The notes below the pieces were generated by a model, which did no database searches, was not told the origin of the DNA, and saw nothing but the letters and a program-made list of their open reading frames with translations. The position numbers and the translations under genes were made by a program. From Halobacillus andaensis (GTDB lineage: Bacteria; Bacillota; Bacilli; Bacillales; Halobacillaceae): DNA of 64,000 nt. Positions 15,473 through 23,818 of this stretch are shown in pieces (the stretch's first letter is position 1; every line of letters starts with the position of its first letter). The stretch covers positions 434,001 to 498,000 of the forward strand of contig NZ_BMEL01000002.1 of NCBI RefSeq assembly GCF_014636475.1. Reading direction: 5' to 3'.

Positions 15473-16465
15473 TTAGCTGATAGAGAAACCGATTTTTCCA
15501 AAGTTCTTGGAATCGCGAAGGTATTCAAAAGCTTCCTTGTATTCAGAAAGCTCAAACATGCGATCGACTTCTGGTTTAATGTCATGCTGTTCAATAAACT
15601 GAAGTAACGCTTTAAATTCTTCGGCACTTCCCATCGTTGAGCCAAGGAGGTTGTATTGACCGTAGAAAAACTTCCGAATATCAATTGTAACCTCATCTTC
15701 TGTTGTCGCTCCAAACGTAACGATCGTCCCGCCTTTACGAATGATTTGTAATGATTTATCAAAAGTAGCACGCCCGATGCTTTCAACCAATACATCGACT
15801 TGCTCGTCTTTTAATTCTTCATTCCAATCCGATTGCGTTAAAATCGCTGCGTCCGCTCCGAGTTCTTTTGCTTTTTCAAGTTTTTCTTCGCTTCGAGAGG
15901 TGACGATAACACGTGCTCCAGCAGCTTTCGCAAATTTTAAGGCGAATGTAAGTACGCCGCTTCCGATGCCAGGCAGCATGACGGTATCCCCTTGTTTAAT
16001 CTTTGCACGAGTGAACAATACGCGGTAAGCAGTAAGGGCAGCAAGAGAAAGTACACCTGCTTCTTCCCAGTTTAAATGGTTTGGTTTCGGTTCTACATTA
16101 TCAGCCGGGATCGTAATGTACTCAGCGAATGTGCCGTGATCTGGCAGTCCAACAATTTCAAAGCCGGCTGGGGGAGCATCGCTGTTTTGTTTCCAGCCTA
16201 GACCAGGGTTGATAATGACTTCTTCTCCTTTTTGCACATGTTCGACTTCAGCTCCGACCTCATCAATAATACCCGCTCCATCCGATCCTAAGATAAGCGG
16301 TGGCTCATCCGTTTTGTGTCGGCTCGTAACGGCTACATCTCTACGGTTCATCCCGGCCGTTTTCAGTTTCACCCTCACTTTATTTGATTCAACAGGGGGG
16401 AGGTCCATTTCTTCATAGGATAATCCGTTTAGCCCTTCAAGTTTTGAGTGGTTGATGGCTTTCAT
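15473..16465 (-). CDS. Zinc-binding-dehydrogenase family (MDR) oxidoreductase, YogA-like
   Basis: A 330-residue medium-chain dehydrogenase/reductase. It has the N-terminal GroES-like fold (NKVRVKLKTAGMNRRDV, LGSDGAGIIDEVG) and a C-terminal Rossmann fold (GIGSGVLTFALKFAKAAGARV). It lacks the cysteine/histidine ligands of zinc alcohol dehydrogenases, so it is more like a quinone oxidoreductase or enoyl reductase; B. subtilis YogA is the closest I recall. It probably uses NADPH; the substrate is unknown. The start lies three bases after the stop of the ArsA-like gene at 16468, so it may be transcribed with that operon. Confidence 0.8.
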   Translation of the reverse strand: MKAINHSKLEGLNGLSYEEMDLPPVESNKVRVKLKTAGMNRRDVAVTSRHKTDEPPLILGSDGAGIIDEVGAEVEHVQKGEEVIINPGLGWKQNSDAPPAGFEIVGLPDHGTFAEYITIPADNVEPKPNHLNWEEAGVLSLAALTAYRVLFTRAKIKQGDTVMLPGIGSGVLTFALKFAKAAGARVIVTSRSEEKLEKAKELGADAAILTQSDWNEELKDEQVDVLVESIGRATFDKSLQIIRKGGTIVTFGATTEDEVTIDIRKFFYGQYNLLGSTMGSAEEFKALLQFIEQHDIKPEVDRMFELSEYKEAFEYLRDSKNFGKIGFSIS

Positions 16466-16467
16466 TA

Positions 16468-17418
16468 TTACGTGTCCTCCTTCATTAGATTGCTTAAATG
16501 GTCTGCAAAAATGGATAGCTTGTCCATATCGGAAACATCCTCTTCAAAAAGAGGTACTTTAATGAGCCTCTGCTTTTTAAAGACTCGATCAATCTCATCT
16601 AAATAATTTTTTTCCTGCTTTCTGCGCTTTTCTAAAAAAGCGCCATCCGCATGCTCAGGAAGCACCTTATTGACGATTAACGTTTTAATGTGCAGATGGT
16701 GCTGATCGAGCTGTTTAATCGCTTGCTGTGTCTCTAAAATAGGGAGACGTTCGGGAATAAGTACAAAAATGAATCCCGTCTGTTTACGATCTAAAATGAT
16801 ATCACGCACAGCGGCGAATTTTTCTTTCCTTTTTCGTAACACATCATAAATGGGGTCATCGATAGGTTCTCCGTCATTCAGCAGCTGAGTATAATTGTCC
16901 GTGATTTTCTGTCTTCTTTCAAGCATTCCATCGATCCAAACACTCATCAGTTCCGGAAGCGTAAGCAGTCGAATGGTGTGACCTGTGGGCGCGGTGTCAA
17001 ATACGATTTTATCAAATTGATCGGACTCTTCTAGAATAATGGAGATGAGCCGGTCAAATAACGCTGCCTCATCTGCTCCAGGAGAAGCGCTGGCCATATC
17101 AATTTGCCGGTGAACTTCTTCGACCATTCGAGATTTTACTAATCCTTGCAAGTTATCCTTCACACCTTGAATGTAACGTTTAGACTCTCGCGAAGGGTCA
17201 ACTTCAATCCCCCACAAATTTTCTTCCAGCGAGGTTTTCTCATGTTTTATTTTTTTGTGGAAAATGTCTCCTAAGTTATGGGCAGGGTCAGTGGAGACCA
17301 CTAACGTTTTATGACCTGCTCTTGCAAAGGCGACAGCTAAAGCGGCAGAAGATGTGGATTTTCCTACGCCGCCCTTGCCGCCGACAAAAAGAATTTTGTT
17401 TGATGGTAAGTCAGTCAC
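16468..17418 (-). CDS. ArsA/Get3-family ATPase lacking cysteines
   Basis: A 316-residue single-domain ATPase of the ArsA/Get3 group. The deviant Walker A GGKGGVGKST is at about 13-22, switch I at TDPAHNLGD, and the A-loop/switch II region at FDTAPTGHTIRLL. The start is set at the GTG at 17418: GGAAGGAG lies eight bases upstream, and the upstream in-frame ATG/TTG codons fall inside the preceding gene. There is no cysteine anywhere, so it has neither the As(III) site of E. coli ArsA nor the CxxC zinc site of Get3. It forms an operon with a cory-CC-star protein and an ArsD-like cysteine protein (17435-18113). A role in metal or metalloid handling or protein targeting is inferred; no arsB or arsR is present. 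Confidence 0.82.
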   Translation of the reverse strand: MTDLPSNKILFVGGKGGVGKSTSSAALAVAFARAGHKTLVVSTDPAHNLGDIFHKKIKHEKTSLEENLWGIEVDPSRESKRYIQGVKDNLQGLVKSRMVEEVHRQIDMASASPGADEAALFDRLISIILEESDQFDKIVFDTAPTGHTIRLLTLPELMSVWIDGMLERRQKITDNYTQLLNDGEPIDDPIYDVLRKRKEKFAAVRDIILDRKQTGFIFVLIPERLPILETQQAIKQLDQHHLHIKTLIVNKVLPEHADGAFLEKRRKQEKNYLDEIDRVFKKQRLIKVPLFEEDVSDMDKLSIFADHLSNLMKEDT

Positions 17419-17434
17419 GTTAGACACTCCTTCC

Positions 17435-17701
17435 TTAGCAGCATCTAATTCCGTCCAATGGTGATTTCTCCATTCCCATTCGTAAGTGCCAGTCATGGAA
17501 CCTTTCAATAATAAAAGGATAAAGCTCTAACGTATAATAAAAGGCTGGGTTAGGAATGCCGAGCATGTCAGAGTATACGAGCAGAAGAAAAAGATCATCT
17601 TCATCTCTTAATTCTCGAGCTACTTCATTCTTATGGGGGAGACTTAAAACTTCATCATAGAATTGGAATAGACGTTTTAATGAAAATTTACGATCAGCCA
17701 T
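17435..17701 (-). CDS. cory-CC-star family protein
   Basis: An 88-residue protein that ends in RCC followed by the stop codon. The body matches, from memory, the cory-CC-star family: an N-terminal helix FYDEVLSLPHKNEVARELRD, then LGIPNPAFYYTLELYPFI, and the tail MGMEKSPLDGIRCC. Only the two terminal residues are cysteine, suggesting a C-terminal metal- or thiol-binding tail. The ATG at 17701 follows GAGGTG by six bases. The gene lies directly upstream of the ArsA-like ATPase, whose ribosome binding site begins right at its stop codon; this pairing is also what I recall for the family. The biochemical role is unknown. Confidence 0.75.
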   Translation of the reverse strand: MADRKFSLKRLFQFYDEVLSLPHKNEVARELRDEDDLFLLLVYSDMLGIPNPAFYYTLELYPFIIERFHDWHLRMGMEKSPLDGIRCC

Positions 17702-17729
17702 CTCGTTCACCTCTTCTTAAAAAGGTTCG

Positions 17730-18113
17730 TTATTGAGCGGGAGTTAACATTTGTTTAATAAGTGTATCACAATCCTTGGTACCTTCAGAGTATTTGCCAT
17801 TTACGAAAACGGCATTGTATTTAATGTGACGACTTAAGTTTTGACCAGCCTCTATTAAAGGAATGTGACGATATTTTAATTGTTTTATAAAGTAGAGGGT
17901 AATGGCAAACAAATTTCTTGGATCTAAATACGTAATCTCAATTTGCTCACCAAACTGGTTAGTTAGTGATCGGTACAACTCTCCCATCCGTTGACGATCT
18001 TCATCATGGTGGTTAAATTCGTCTTTCATTTCAATGAATCCTTCTCCACATATGCCTCCACAACAACCCATTCCTATTTCTTTTTCAGGACGTATAATTA
18101 CAACCTCTACCAT
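17730..18113 (-). CDS. ArsD-like small cysteine protein
   Basis: A 127-residue protein with a probable thioredoxin-like fold: VEVVIIRPE strand, then MGCCGGICGEGF (Cys17, Cys18, Cys22), EIEITYLDPRN strand and a C-terminal AVFVNGKYSEGTKDCD (Cys115). The CCxxxCG cluster recalls the arsenite-binding CCxxxxCG loop of the metallochaperone ArsD, and the gene heads an operon with an ArsA-like ATPase, as arsD does. The start ATG at 18113 follows AAAGGAG; upstream in-frame codons give a spurious N-terminal extension. The similarity to ArsD is by motif and context only, so function is inferred. Confidence 0.65.
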   Translation of the reverse strand: MVEVVIIRPEKEIGMGCCGGICGEGFIEMKDEFNHHDEDRQRMGELYRSLTNQFGEQIEITYLDPRNLFAITLYFIKQLKYRHIPLIEAGQNLSRHIKYNAVFVNGKYSEGTKDCDTLIKQMLTPAQ

Positions 18114-18164
18114 AACCACGTACTCCTTTCTCGTAACATAAGAATTAGGACAAGTTAAATAGAG

Positions 18165-18197
18165 AAAGCCGCACATTCAAATGCGCGACTCTCTACA
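18165..18197 (-). terminator. Weak hairpin after cstA
   Basis: AGAGAAAGCCGCACATT pairs with AATGCGCGACTCTCT with mismatches, just past the cstA stop at 18203. There is no strong T-run, so this may attenuate rather than stop transcription into the ArsD-like operon. Confidence 0.4.
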
Positions 18198-18202
18198 TAT
18201 CA

Positions 18203-19939
18203 TTAGGCACTTTTTTCTATACGATCTTTATTGCTGCTCATTAAAGCAGAAGCAGCTGTGAACATAATCCACAAAGCAAATACGAAGATAATCGCCCCGA
18301 ACGTGAAGAGCAGCCAGTCACTTTGGTTGGCCCATGGTGCCCATTCCGTCATAACTTGAAGGAACATGGCATAAAGGGTCATGAACATAAGGAAAGCCAT
18401 TGGAATCACAGCCGGCCAATAATTTCTACCTTGACGTTTCAGCCAGATCGCGATTAACAGTAAACTAATTCCAGCTAGTAATTGGTTGGACGTACCAAAC
18501 AATGGCCACAGCAAGTATCCACCGGAACCAAAGCCATTTGGACCTTCTGGGATAAGAGTGAGAGCTGCACTAGATACAACAGCAACTGTAGTGGCAACAT
18601 GAGTCTTTGTTAATGGAGTTACCTTGTATTCTGTACCAAGCTCAGCAATAATATAGCGCATGAGTCGTACAGATGAATCGAGTGTCGTTGCTGCAAAACT
18701 AACAACAATAACAGAAACAATCGTCGATGCTACAGAGGCAGGGATACCTAAGCCGGCAGCTAGAGCTCCTGCACCTTGAATGAATACGCCTAAACCTTCG
18801 CCATTTGCAGCCGTAAATCCGCTGTATGTGGCAGAGAATTCAGCAGTACTAGGGAAAAACGTAATTACGGCAATGATGGCGATTAGAGCTAACGCCCCTT
18901 CACCGACAGCACCTAAATATCCAACAAATCGAGCATCCGTTTCTTTATTTAACTGCTTGGAAGATGTACCAGAAGCAACGAGGCCGTGGAACCCGGAAAT
19001 GGCGCCGCACGCAATGGTAATAAAGAGAAGCGGAAACCATGAAGTATCTGCAGAAGTGTTGCTGACTGGTGCCGTAATTTCTGGGTTTGTAAATAATAAA
19101 CCTAAATAAAGCAATCCTAAACCTACAATTAACTGGTGAGAGTTAATATAATCACGAGGCTGCAACAGCTTCCAAACGGGTAGAGTAGAAGCAATATATA
19201 CATAAACCATCAGCACTATAATCCATACAAAGAATGCTGAGGCCGTAGCACTTAAACCAAATATTCCTGCAGCTTCTTCTCCGCCGAAATAGCGAACTAA
19301 ATCAATTTGCATTGCGGGTACATAGCTTGCGACGATAGCTGCAAGATACATGACACCTAAAGCTACAATGGAAGGGAGCAGCATACTCTTCTTCCGCTTG
19401 TATACACTATAGCCAATCCAAATCGCTAGAGGAATCTGAATAAACACGGATAGAACACTAGCAGGGAATGAAATAAACAAGTTAGCAATAACCCAGGCAA
19501 AAACAGCGTTTACCATGAGTACGAGTAGTAAGATAATGAATAAGAACAGTATTTTAGCTCGTTGGCCAATTAATTTATTAGCTAAAGTCCCGACGGATTG
19601 ACCTTTGTTTCGTACGGATAAAACAAGTGTTCCAAAGTCATGGACACCAGCCGCAAAGACAGTACCGAGCAAGACCCATAGTAGTGCAGGGAGCCAGCCC
19701 CAATATACTGCGATGGCAGGTCCTACAATGGGAGCCGCGCCGGCAACGGAGGTAAAGTGGTGCCCCCACAATACAAATTTGTTCGTAGGAACAAAATCTA
19801 CACCATCCTTATATTGATGGGCAGGAGTTGTATAGTTTGGATCTAATCGATAAATTTTCTCTGCGATAAATTTTGAGTAGTACTTATAACCTAGAATGAA
19901 GATGATACCTCCAGCTACAGCCAGCCAGATCGCACTCAT
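18203..19939 (-). CDS. cstA: CstA-family carbon starvation transporter
   Basis: A 578-residue membrane protein with about sixteen hydrophobic segments. It is full length for CstA. Family sequence is clear: KYYSKFIAEKIYRLDP near the N-terminus, GHHFTSVAGAAPIVGPAIA, VFAAGVHDFGTLVLS, and GFHGLVASGTSSKQL. CstA proteins import peptides or pyruvate when preferred carbon is exhausted. The ATG follows GGAGGGG. A good cre-like site sits at 19978-19991, about 40-50 bp upstream of the start, which points to CcpA control. Confidence 0.9.
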   Translation of the reverse strand: MSAIWLAVAGGIIFILGYKYYSKFIAEKIYRLDPNYTTPAHQYKDGVDFVPTNKFVLWGHHFTSVAGAAPIVGPAIAVYWGWLPALLWVLLGTVFAAGVHDFGTLVLSVRNKGQSVGTLANKLIGQRAKILFLFIILLLVLMVNAVFAWVIANLFISFPASVLSVFIQIPLAIWIGYSVYKRKKSMLLPSIVALGVMYLAAIVASYVPAMQIDLVRYFGGEEAAGIFGLSATASAFFVWIIVLMVYVYIASTLPVWKLLQPRDYINSHQLIVGLGLLYLGLLFTNPEITAPVSNTSADTSWFPLLFITIACGAISGFHGLVASGTSSKQLNKETDARFVGYLGAVGEGALALIAIIAVITFFPSTAEFSATYSGFTAANGEGLGVFIQGAGALAAGLGIPASVASTIVSVIVVSFAATTLDSSVRLMRYIIAELGTEYKVTPLTKTHVATTVAVVSSAALTLIPEGPNGFGSGGYLLWPLFGTSNQLLAGISLLLIAIWLKRQGRNYWPAVIPMAFLMFMTLYAMFLQVMTEWAPWANQSDWLLFTFGAIIFVFALWIMFTAASALMSSNKDRIEKSA

Positions 19940-19977
19940 ATTAACCCCTCCTATAATTGGTATGTGTAAATTATTTT

Positions 19978-19991
19978 TGTATACGCTTACA
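19978..19991 (-). promoter_or_regulatory. cre-like site (CcpA) upstream of cstA
   Basis: On the minus strand the site reads TGTAAGCGTATACA, matching the consensus TGWAANCGNTNWCA at all but one defined position. Its place just upstream of cstA fits repression of a starvation transporter by CcpA in the presence of glucose. Confidence 0.65.
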
Positions 19992-20179
19992 CATAGTTCA
20001 TTATACTATGTTTTTTAAAAATCTTTCAATATATATAACTGATTTATCAAAATATTATATACAATTATGTGGAATTATAGTTAAATTGGATTAAATAGGA
20101 AAAAAGATCTAGCGTGAAATGTATGGACAGGATAGATATAATAGAAAGCGGTATAATTTTTAAAGTGAAGGTGTTTACT

Positions 20180-20785
20180 ATGATTGTAATCATTGATAAC
20201 TATGATTCATTTACATACAACTTGGTTCAATATTTCAAACAATTGGAAAGTGATGTTGTTGTTTTTCGGAATGATGAAGTCACGTTAGCACAATTGATTT
20301 TACAGAAGCCGACACTTCTCGTTCTTTCTCCTGGACCAGGCCGGCCTGATGAGACCGGGGTTTGTAGAAAAGTACTTCAACACTTTGCAGGCTCCGTTCC
20401 CATATTGGGGGTTTGTTTGGGGCATCAATTAATTGTCGAGCATTTCGGTGGAAGAACGGAAGAGGGCGTACAGCCCATGCATGGAAAAGTAACTAAAATT
20501 ACTCATGACGGAAGAACAGTGTTTCAAAAATTGGCAACTCCTGTTCAAGTGGCTCGTTACCATTCCCTGCATACACCTTTAGAAGACATGCCCATTTGTT
20601 TAGAAATTAGTGCGATGTCTGAAGATTCAGTTGTGATGGCGGTACGCCATCACTTGCATCCCATTGAAGGGCTTCAATTTCACCCGGAAGCTATTTTAAC
20701 GGAGCGTGGGTTTGAAATGCTGGAAAATTTCTACAATCACGCGGTTGAGTTTATGAACCAAAAGACAAAGGGGACATCAGTATGA
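20180..20785 (+). CDS. pabA: Aminodeoxychorismate/anthranilate synthase glutamine amidotransferase
   Basis: A 201-residue class I glutamine amidotransferase. Catalytic Cys79 lies in GVCLGHQ, and His168/Glu170 in FHPEA; IIDNYDSFTYNLVQYF and LSPGPGRPDE are family signatures. It supplies ammonia to PabB for 4-amino-4-deoxychorismate in folate synthesis. The ATG at 20180 follows GAAGGTG; an in-frame ATG at 20114 would add a non-homologous leader. Its stop overlaps the start of the pabBC gene (ATGA at 20782-20785), so the two are translationally coupled. In some Bacillus species PabA also serves TrpE; no trp genes are nearby. Confidence 0.9.
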   Translation: MIVIIDNYDSFTYNLVQYFKQLESDVVVFRNDEVTLAQLILQKPTLLVLSPGPGRPDETGVCRKVLQHFAGSVPILGVCLGHQLIVEHFGGRTEEGVQPMHGKVTKITHDGRTVFQKLATPVQVARYHSLHTPLEDMPICLEISAMSEDSVVMAVRHHLHPIEGLQFHPEAILTERGFEMLENFYNHAVEFMNQKTKGTSV

Positions 20786-22509
20786 GTAACGTTCACATGA
20801 TGTTTGAATTTGAAGAAGATAATGGAGAGATTCAACCCAAGCAATTTTCTCACCCTATTTTTGTGATCGAGGCTTATAAAATAGATGAAGTAGAAGCTGC
20901 TTTCACAAAGGTTGAACAAGCTCTGTCAGAAGGTTGTTATGTTGCGGGGTACGTTTCCTATGAAGCGGCACCAGCTTTTGACTCGTCTTATAAAGTAAAA
21001 AATGGCTCCAAGTGGCCGCTTGCCTGGTTTGGAGTATTTGAAAAGCCGGTGACTGAAGAGTCAGAGATCGGCGTGAGTGATTATGCGGTTTCGGAATGGA
21101 AGATGGAAGGTAGCTTAGAAAGCTATACGAAGGGCATCAATCAAATTAAAAGAGCCATTAAACGCGGAGATACGTATCAAATTAATTATACAACGCAGCT
21201 CCGAACTTCTTTTAAAGGACATGATCTCTCCTTTTATAAACAGCTTACCAATAATCAAAAATCCGGCTATAGTGCTTATTTGAACTTCGGTAACGGACGC
21301 CGGATAGTTTCTGCTTCTCCGGAATTGTTCTTTCGAAAAAATGGAAGAAAAATTAAAACTAAACCGATGAAAGGAACAGCGCGACGAGGCTGCACGCTGC
21401 AAGACGATGAAAAACAAAAGCAGTACCTCTTAGAGTCAGATAAAGAGAGAGCCGAGAACGTTATGATTGTAGATTTATTACGAAACGATATTGGGAAGGT
21501 GGCTGTCTCTGGATCCGTAAACGTTTCTAAGTTGTTTGAGATTGAAACGTACCCTACGGTCCATCAAATGACATCTACGATTGAAGCAGTGCTTGAAGAC
21601 CATCATTCCATGTGGGGTATTTTTAAAGCGTTATTTCCGTGCGGTTCTATTACAGGAGCTCCAAAGGTGAGAACGATGGAATACATAGCTGATTTAGAGA
21701 CTTCACCTCGAGAGGTATACTGTGGAGCCGTCGGATTTATGACCCCTCAAGGAGAAGCTGTGTTTAATGTTCCGATAAGAACCGTAATGCTGGATAGAGA
21801 CGAAGCTTCTTACGGTACAGGAGGAGGCGTAACGTGGGACTCAACTCCAATGAACGAGTTTGAAGAAATAAAGGCAAAAGCGCAGTTGCTGGTGGAGAAA
21901 CGTCCCGAATTTCAATTGCTGGAATCGATGAAATTAGAGGGAGGAGAATATCCGCTTCTCCCTTATCACATTGACCGACTTAAACAATCCGCTCAATATT
22001 TTAATTTTAGCTACGATGAAAATTCTGTATATGACATTCTTAATAAATGGAGAAAAGAAAATCCCCGAGGCCTTTTTAAAGTCAGGCTGCTTCTCGATGA
22101 AAGTGGAACAGTGGGAGGGGAAGTGCAATCCATCCAACCACCTCCCGAACGGGTAATTTGTGCTCTTGCGAAACACCCTGTGGACGAAAACAACCCTTTC
22201 TTATATCACAAAACGACACATCGTGCTGTTTATGAAGCTCACAAGCAAGAAGGTGTTTTTGCCGTATTGTTATGGAATTCAAAGGATGAATTGACCGAGT
22301 TTACGATGGCTAATGTAGTCGTCAAGCAAGGTGGAGAATATTTCACTCCGCAAGTAAATTCAGGTTTATTAAGGGGGGCGTTTCGGGAATTATTGCTGTC
22401 AGAAAGAAAGATAAAAGAAAAAAAGATTTATAAAAGTGACTTGGACACTTGTGAAGAGGTGTGGATGATTAATGGGGTACGGGGGTGGATTAAAGTCGAT
22501 CTAGTGTAA
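20782..22509 (+). CDS. pabBC: Fused aminodeoxychorismate synthase component I / aminodeoxychorismate lyase
   Basis: A 575-residue fusion. Residues 1 to about 365 are the chorismate-binding PabB domain, with GDTYQINYTTQL, the acidic PERAENVMIVDLLRND-type region (KERAENVMIVDLLRNDIG) and GSITGAPK. Residues from about 372 to the end form a class IV PLP enzyme domain (PabC): LPYHIDRLKQSAQYF, KVRLLLDESG, the likely PLP lysine Lys477 in HKTTHR, and EFTMANVVV. The protein would take chorismate plus ammonia to aminodeoxychorismate and then cleave it to p-aminobenzoate and pyruvate. The fusion removes the need for a separate pabC. It is coupled to pabA. Confidence 0.9.
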   Translation: MSNVHMMFEFEEDNGEIQPKQFSHPIFVIEAYKIDEVEAAFTKVEQALSEGCYVAGYVSYEAAPAFDSSYKVKNGSKWPLAWFGVFEKPVTEESEIGVSDYAVSEWKMEGSLESYTKGINQIKRAIKRGDTYQINYTTQLRTSFKGHDLSFYKQLTNNQKSGYSAYLNFGNGRRIVSASPELFFRKNGRKIKTKPMKGTARRGCTLQDDEKQKQYLLESDKERAENVMIVDLLRNDIGKVAVSGSVNVSKLFEIETYPTVHQMTSTIEAVLEDHHSMWGIFKALFPCGSITGAPKVRTMEYIADLETSPREVYCGAVGFMTPQGEAVFNVPIRTVMLDRDEASYGTGGGVTWDSTPMNEFEEIKAKAQLLVEKRPEFQLLESMKLEGGEYPLLPYHIDRLKQSAQYFNFSYDENSVYDILNKWRKENPRGLFKVRLLLDESGTVGGEVQSIQPPPERVICALAKHPVDENNPFLYHKTTHRAVYEAHKQEGVFAVLLWNSKDELTEFTMANVVVKQGGEYFTPQVNSGLLRGAFRELLLSERKIKEKKIYKSDLDTCEEVWMINGVRGWIKVDLV

Positions 22510-22518
22510 GGAGGCCGA

Positions 22519-22890
22519 ATGGTGAAACATATCGTTTTTTACGATGCGCAGTGTCCTTTTTGCTATTATGTTAAGAAGTGGGTTCAACGCTTGGATTGGA
22601 ACGCTAATATGAAATGGGTTTCCGTTCAGGAAGTATATAAGAACGGGCGGTATCCTTACTTGGAGGGTCGGCCGCTGCTTGATGAGATTCACCTTTTAAC
22701 CGATCAAGGAAAAGTAGTCGAAGGGTTTCATTCGATCCGATTCATCTTGTTACAGCTCCCTCTTTTCTTTATGCCTGGTTTATTATTATACTTACCTGGC
22801 ATGAAAGTATGGGGAGTACGTTTATATAAATGGTTCTCCAGCAGACGTTATGAGTGGTTTGGTCAATATGATCAACCGAGGTATGACTGA
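22519..22890 (+). CDS. DCC-family thiol-disulfide oxidoreductase-like protein (DUF393)
   Basis: A 123-residue protein with the DUF393/DCC pattern: IVFYDAQCPFCYYVKKW at the N-terminus with a CPFC motif (Cys12, Cys15), then VSVQEVY, ending with VWGVRLYKWFSSRRYEWFG. The usual first cysteine context (DGxCxxC) reads DAQCPFC here. The fold is thioredoxin-like; function is unknown. The ATG follows AAGGAGG and lies nine bases after pabBC, so it may be in the same transcript, though no link to folate is known. Confidence 0.78.
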   Translation: MVKHIVFYDAQCPFCYYVKKWVQRLDWNANMKWVSVQEVYKNGRYPYLEGRPLLDEIHLLTDQGKVVEGFHSIRFILLQLPLFFMPGLLLYLPGMKVWGVRLYKWFSSRRYEWFGQYDQPRYD

Positions 22891-22953
22891 TTTTTTTACA
22901 ATCTCTTTGAAAAATACTTATAATAAAAAAAGAACGAAGGAGCTTCTTTACTT

Positions 22954-23796
22954 ATGAAGGAAGAATTGAAGTATATAGGAAACCGTATTATTGAATTTAG
23001 ACATGAGCTTACTTTAGAAATTGAGAATTATGAACAAGAATCCTATGTATCAAGTATTAACCAATCTGATTTAACGAGGGAACAAATTAGAGAGTGGCGT
23101 TCTTATTTTTTTCAGCTGCTTGGTGAATCGTTGTTCGAAAATTACGAAGAAGTGAAAGAAAAAGTCACGAACTGGGCGAATGAAATTGGTGAGAAAGCAG
23201 TGGATAAAGGGATTCCTCTTAATGAAACCATTGCCACCATGGGATATTATCGAACGTTGATTTGGAAAACGTTTGATAAAGAACTGCAGGAAAATCAATT
23301 TGCAGCCATCACAGTTTTAGATGTGAATAAATTTATCAATCCATTATTAGACCAAGTGATTTTTCAATTTAGTCAAATTTATATCCGCCATAATAACGAG
23401 GCCTACGAGAAGGCGCAAGATAAATTAACTCAATTATCTGTTCCTGTGGTTCCTATTGCAGATCGTGTAGCTGTGCTGCCCGTCATTGGCGAACTGGATC
23501 CAGAGCGGGCTCAGCTTATCATGGAAAAGTCACTGGAGAAAAGTTCTAAATACCAGCTTCAATACTTACTTATCGATATTTCCGGCGTGCCAGAAATTGA
23601 TGCAACGTTAGCCCATTTTCTTTTTCAGGTAAGCCATTCGTTGGAGTTAGTAGGAGTGGACACTACGTTAACAGGAATCCGTCCGGAAATTGCCCGCTCT
23701 GTTGTAGAAAGAGGGGTTGACTTTACTCAAGTCAAAACAAGAGCAAATTTAAAACAAGCCTTAAATGAAATTGGAATTAGTGTGGAAAAAGCGTAG
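22954..23796 (+). CDS. RsbR-type stressosome protein with STAS domain
   Basis: A 280-residue protein. The N-terminal half (about 1-150) is a helical, globin-like sensory domain of the RsbR type. The C-terminal half (about 165-275) is a STAS domain: VPIADRVAVLPVIGELD, LLIDISGVPEIDATLAHFLF and TTLTGIRPEIARSV. A threonine is present near each of the two positions phosphorylated by RsbT in RsbRA (IDAT and TLTGIRP). Such proteins form stressosomes that control sigma-B. No rsbS or rsbT is adjacent, so it is probably one of several RsbR paralogues. It has its own terminator. Confidence 0.82.
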   Translation: MKEELKYIGNRIIEFRHELTLEIENYEQESYVSSINQSDLTREQIREWRSYFFQLLGESLFENYEEVKEKVTNWANEIGEKAVDKGIPLNETIATMGYYRTLIWKTFDKELQENQFAAITVLDVNKFINPLLDQVIFQFSQIYIRHNNEAYEKAQDKLTQLSVPVVPIADRVAVLPVIGELDPERAQLIMEKSLEKSSKYQLQYLLIDISGVPEIDATLAHFLFQVSHSLELVGVDTTLTGIRPEIARSVVERGVDFTQVKTRANLKQALNEIGISVEKA

Positions 23797-23816
23797 GAGG
23801 AACTCCTACGCTTTTT
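23786..23816. terminator. Bidirectional terminator
   Basis: AAAAAGCGTAGGAG (23786-23799) pairs perfectly with CTCCTACGCTTTTT (23803-23816). It overlaps the stop of the RsbR-type gene and precedes the stop of the convergent yfmJ gene. Confidence 0.9.
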
Positions 23817-23818
23817 GT

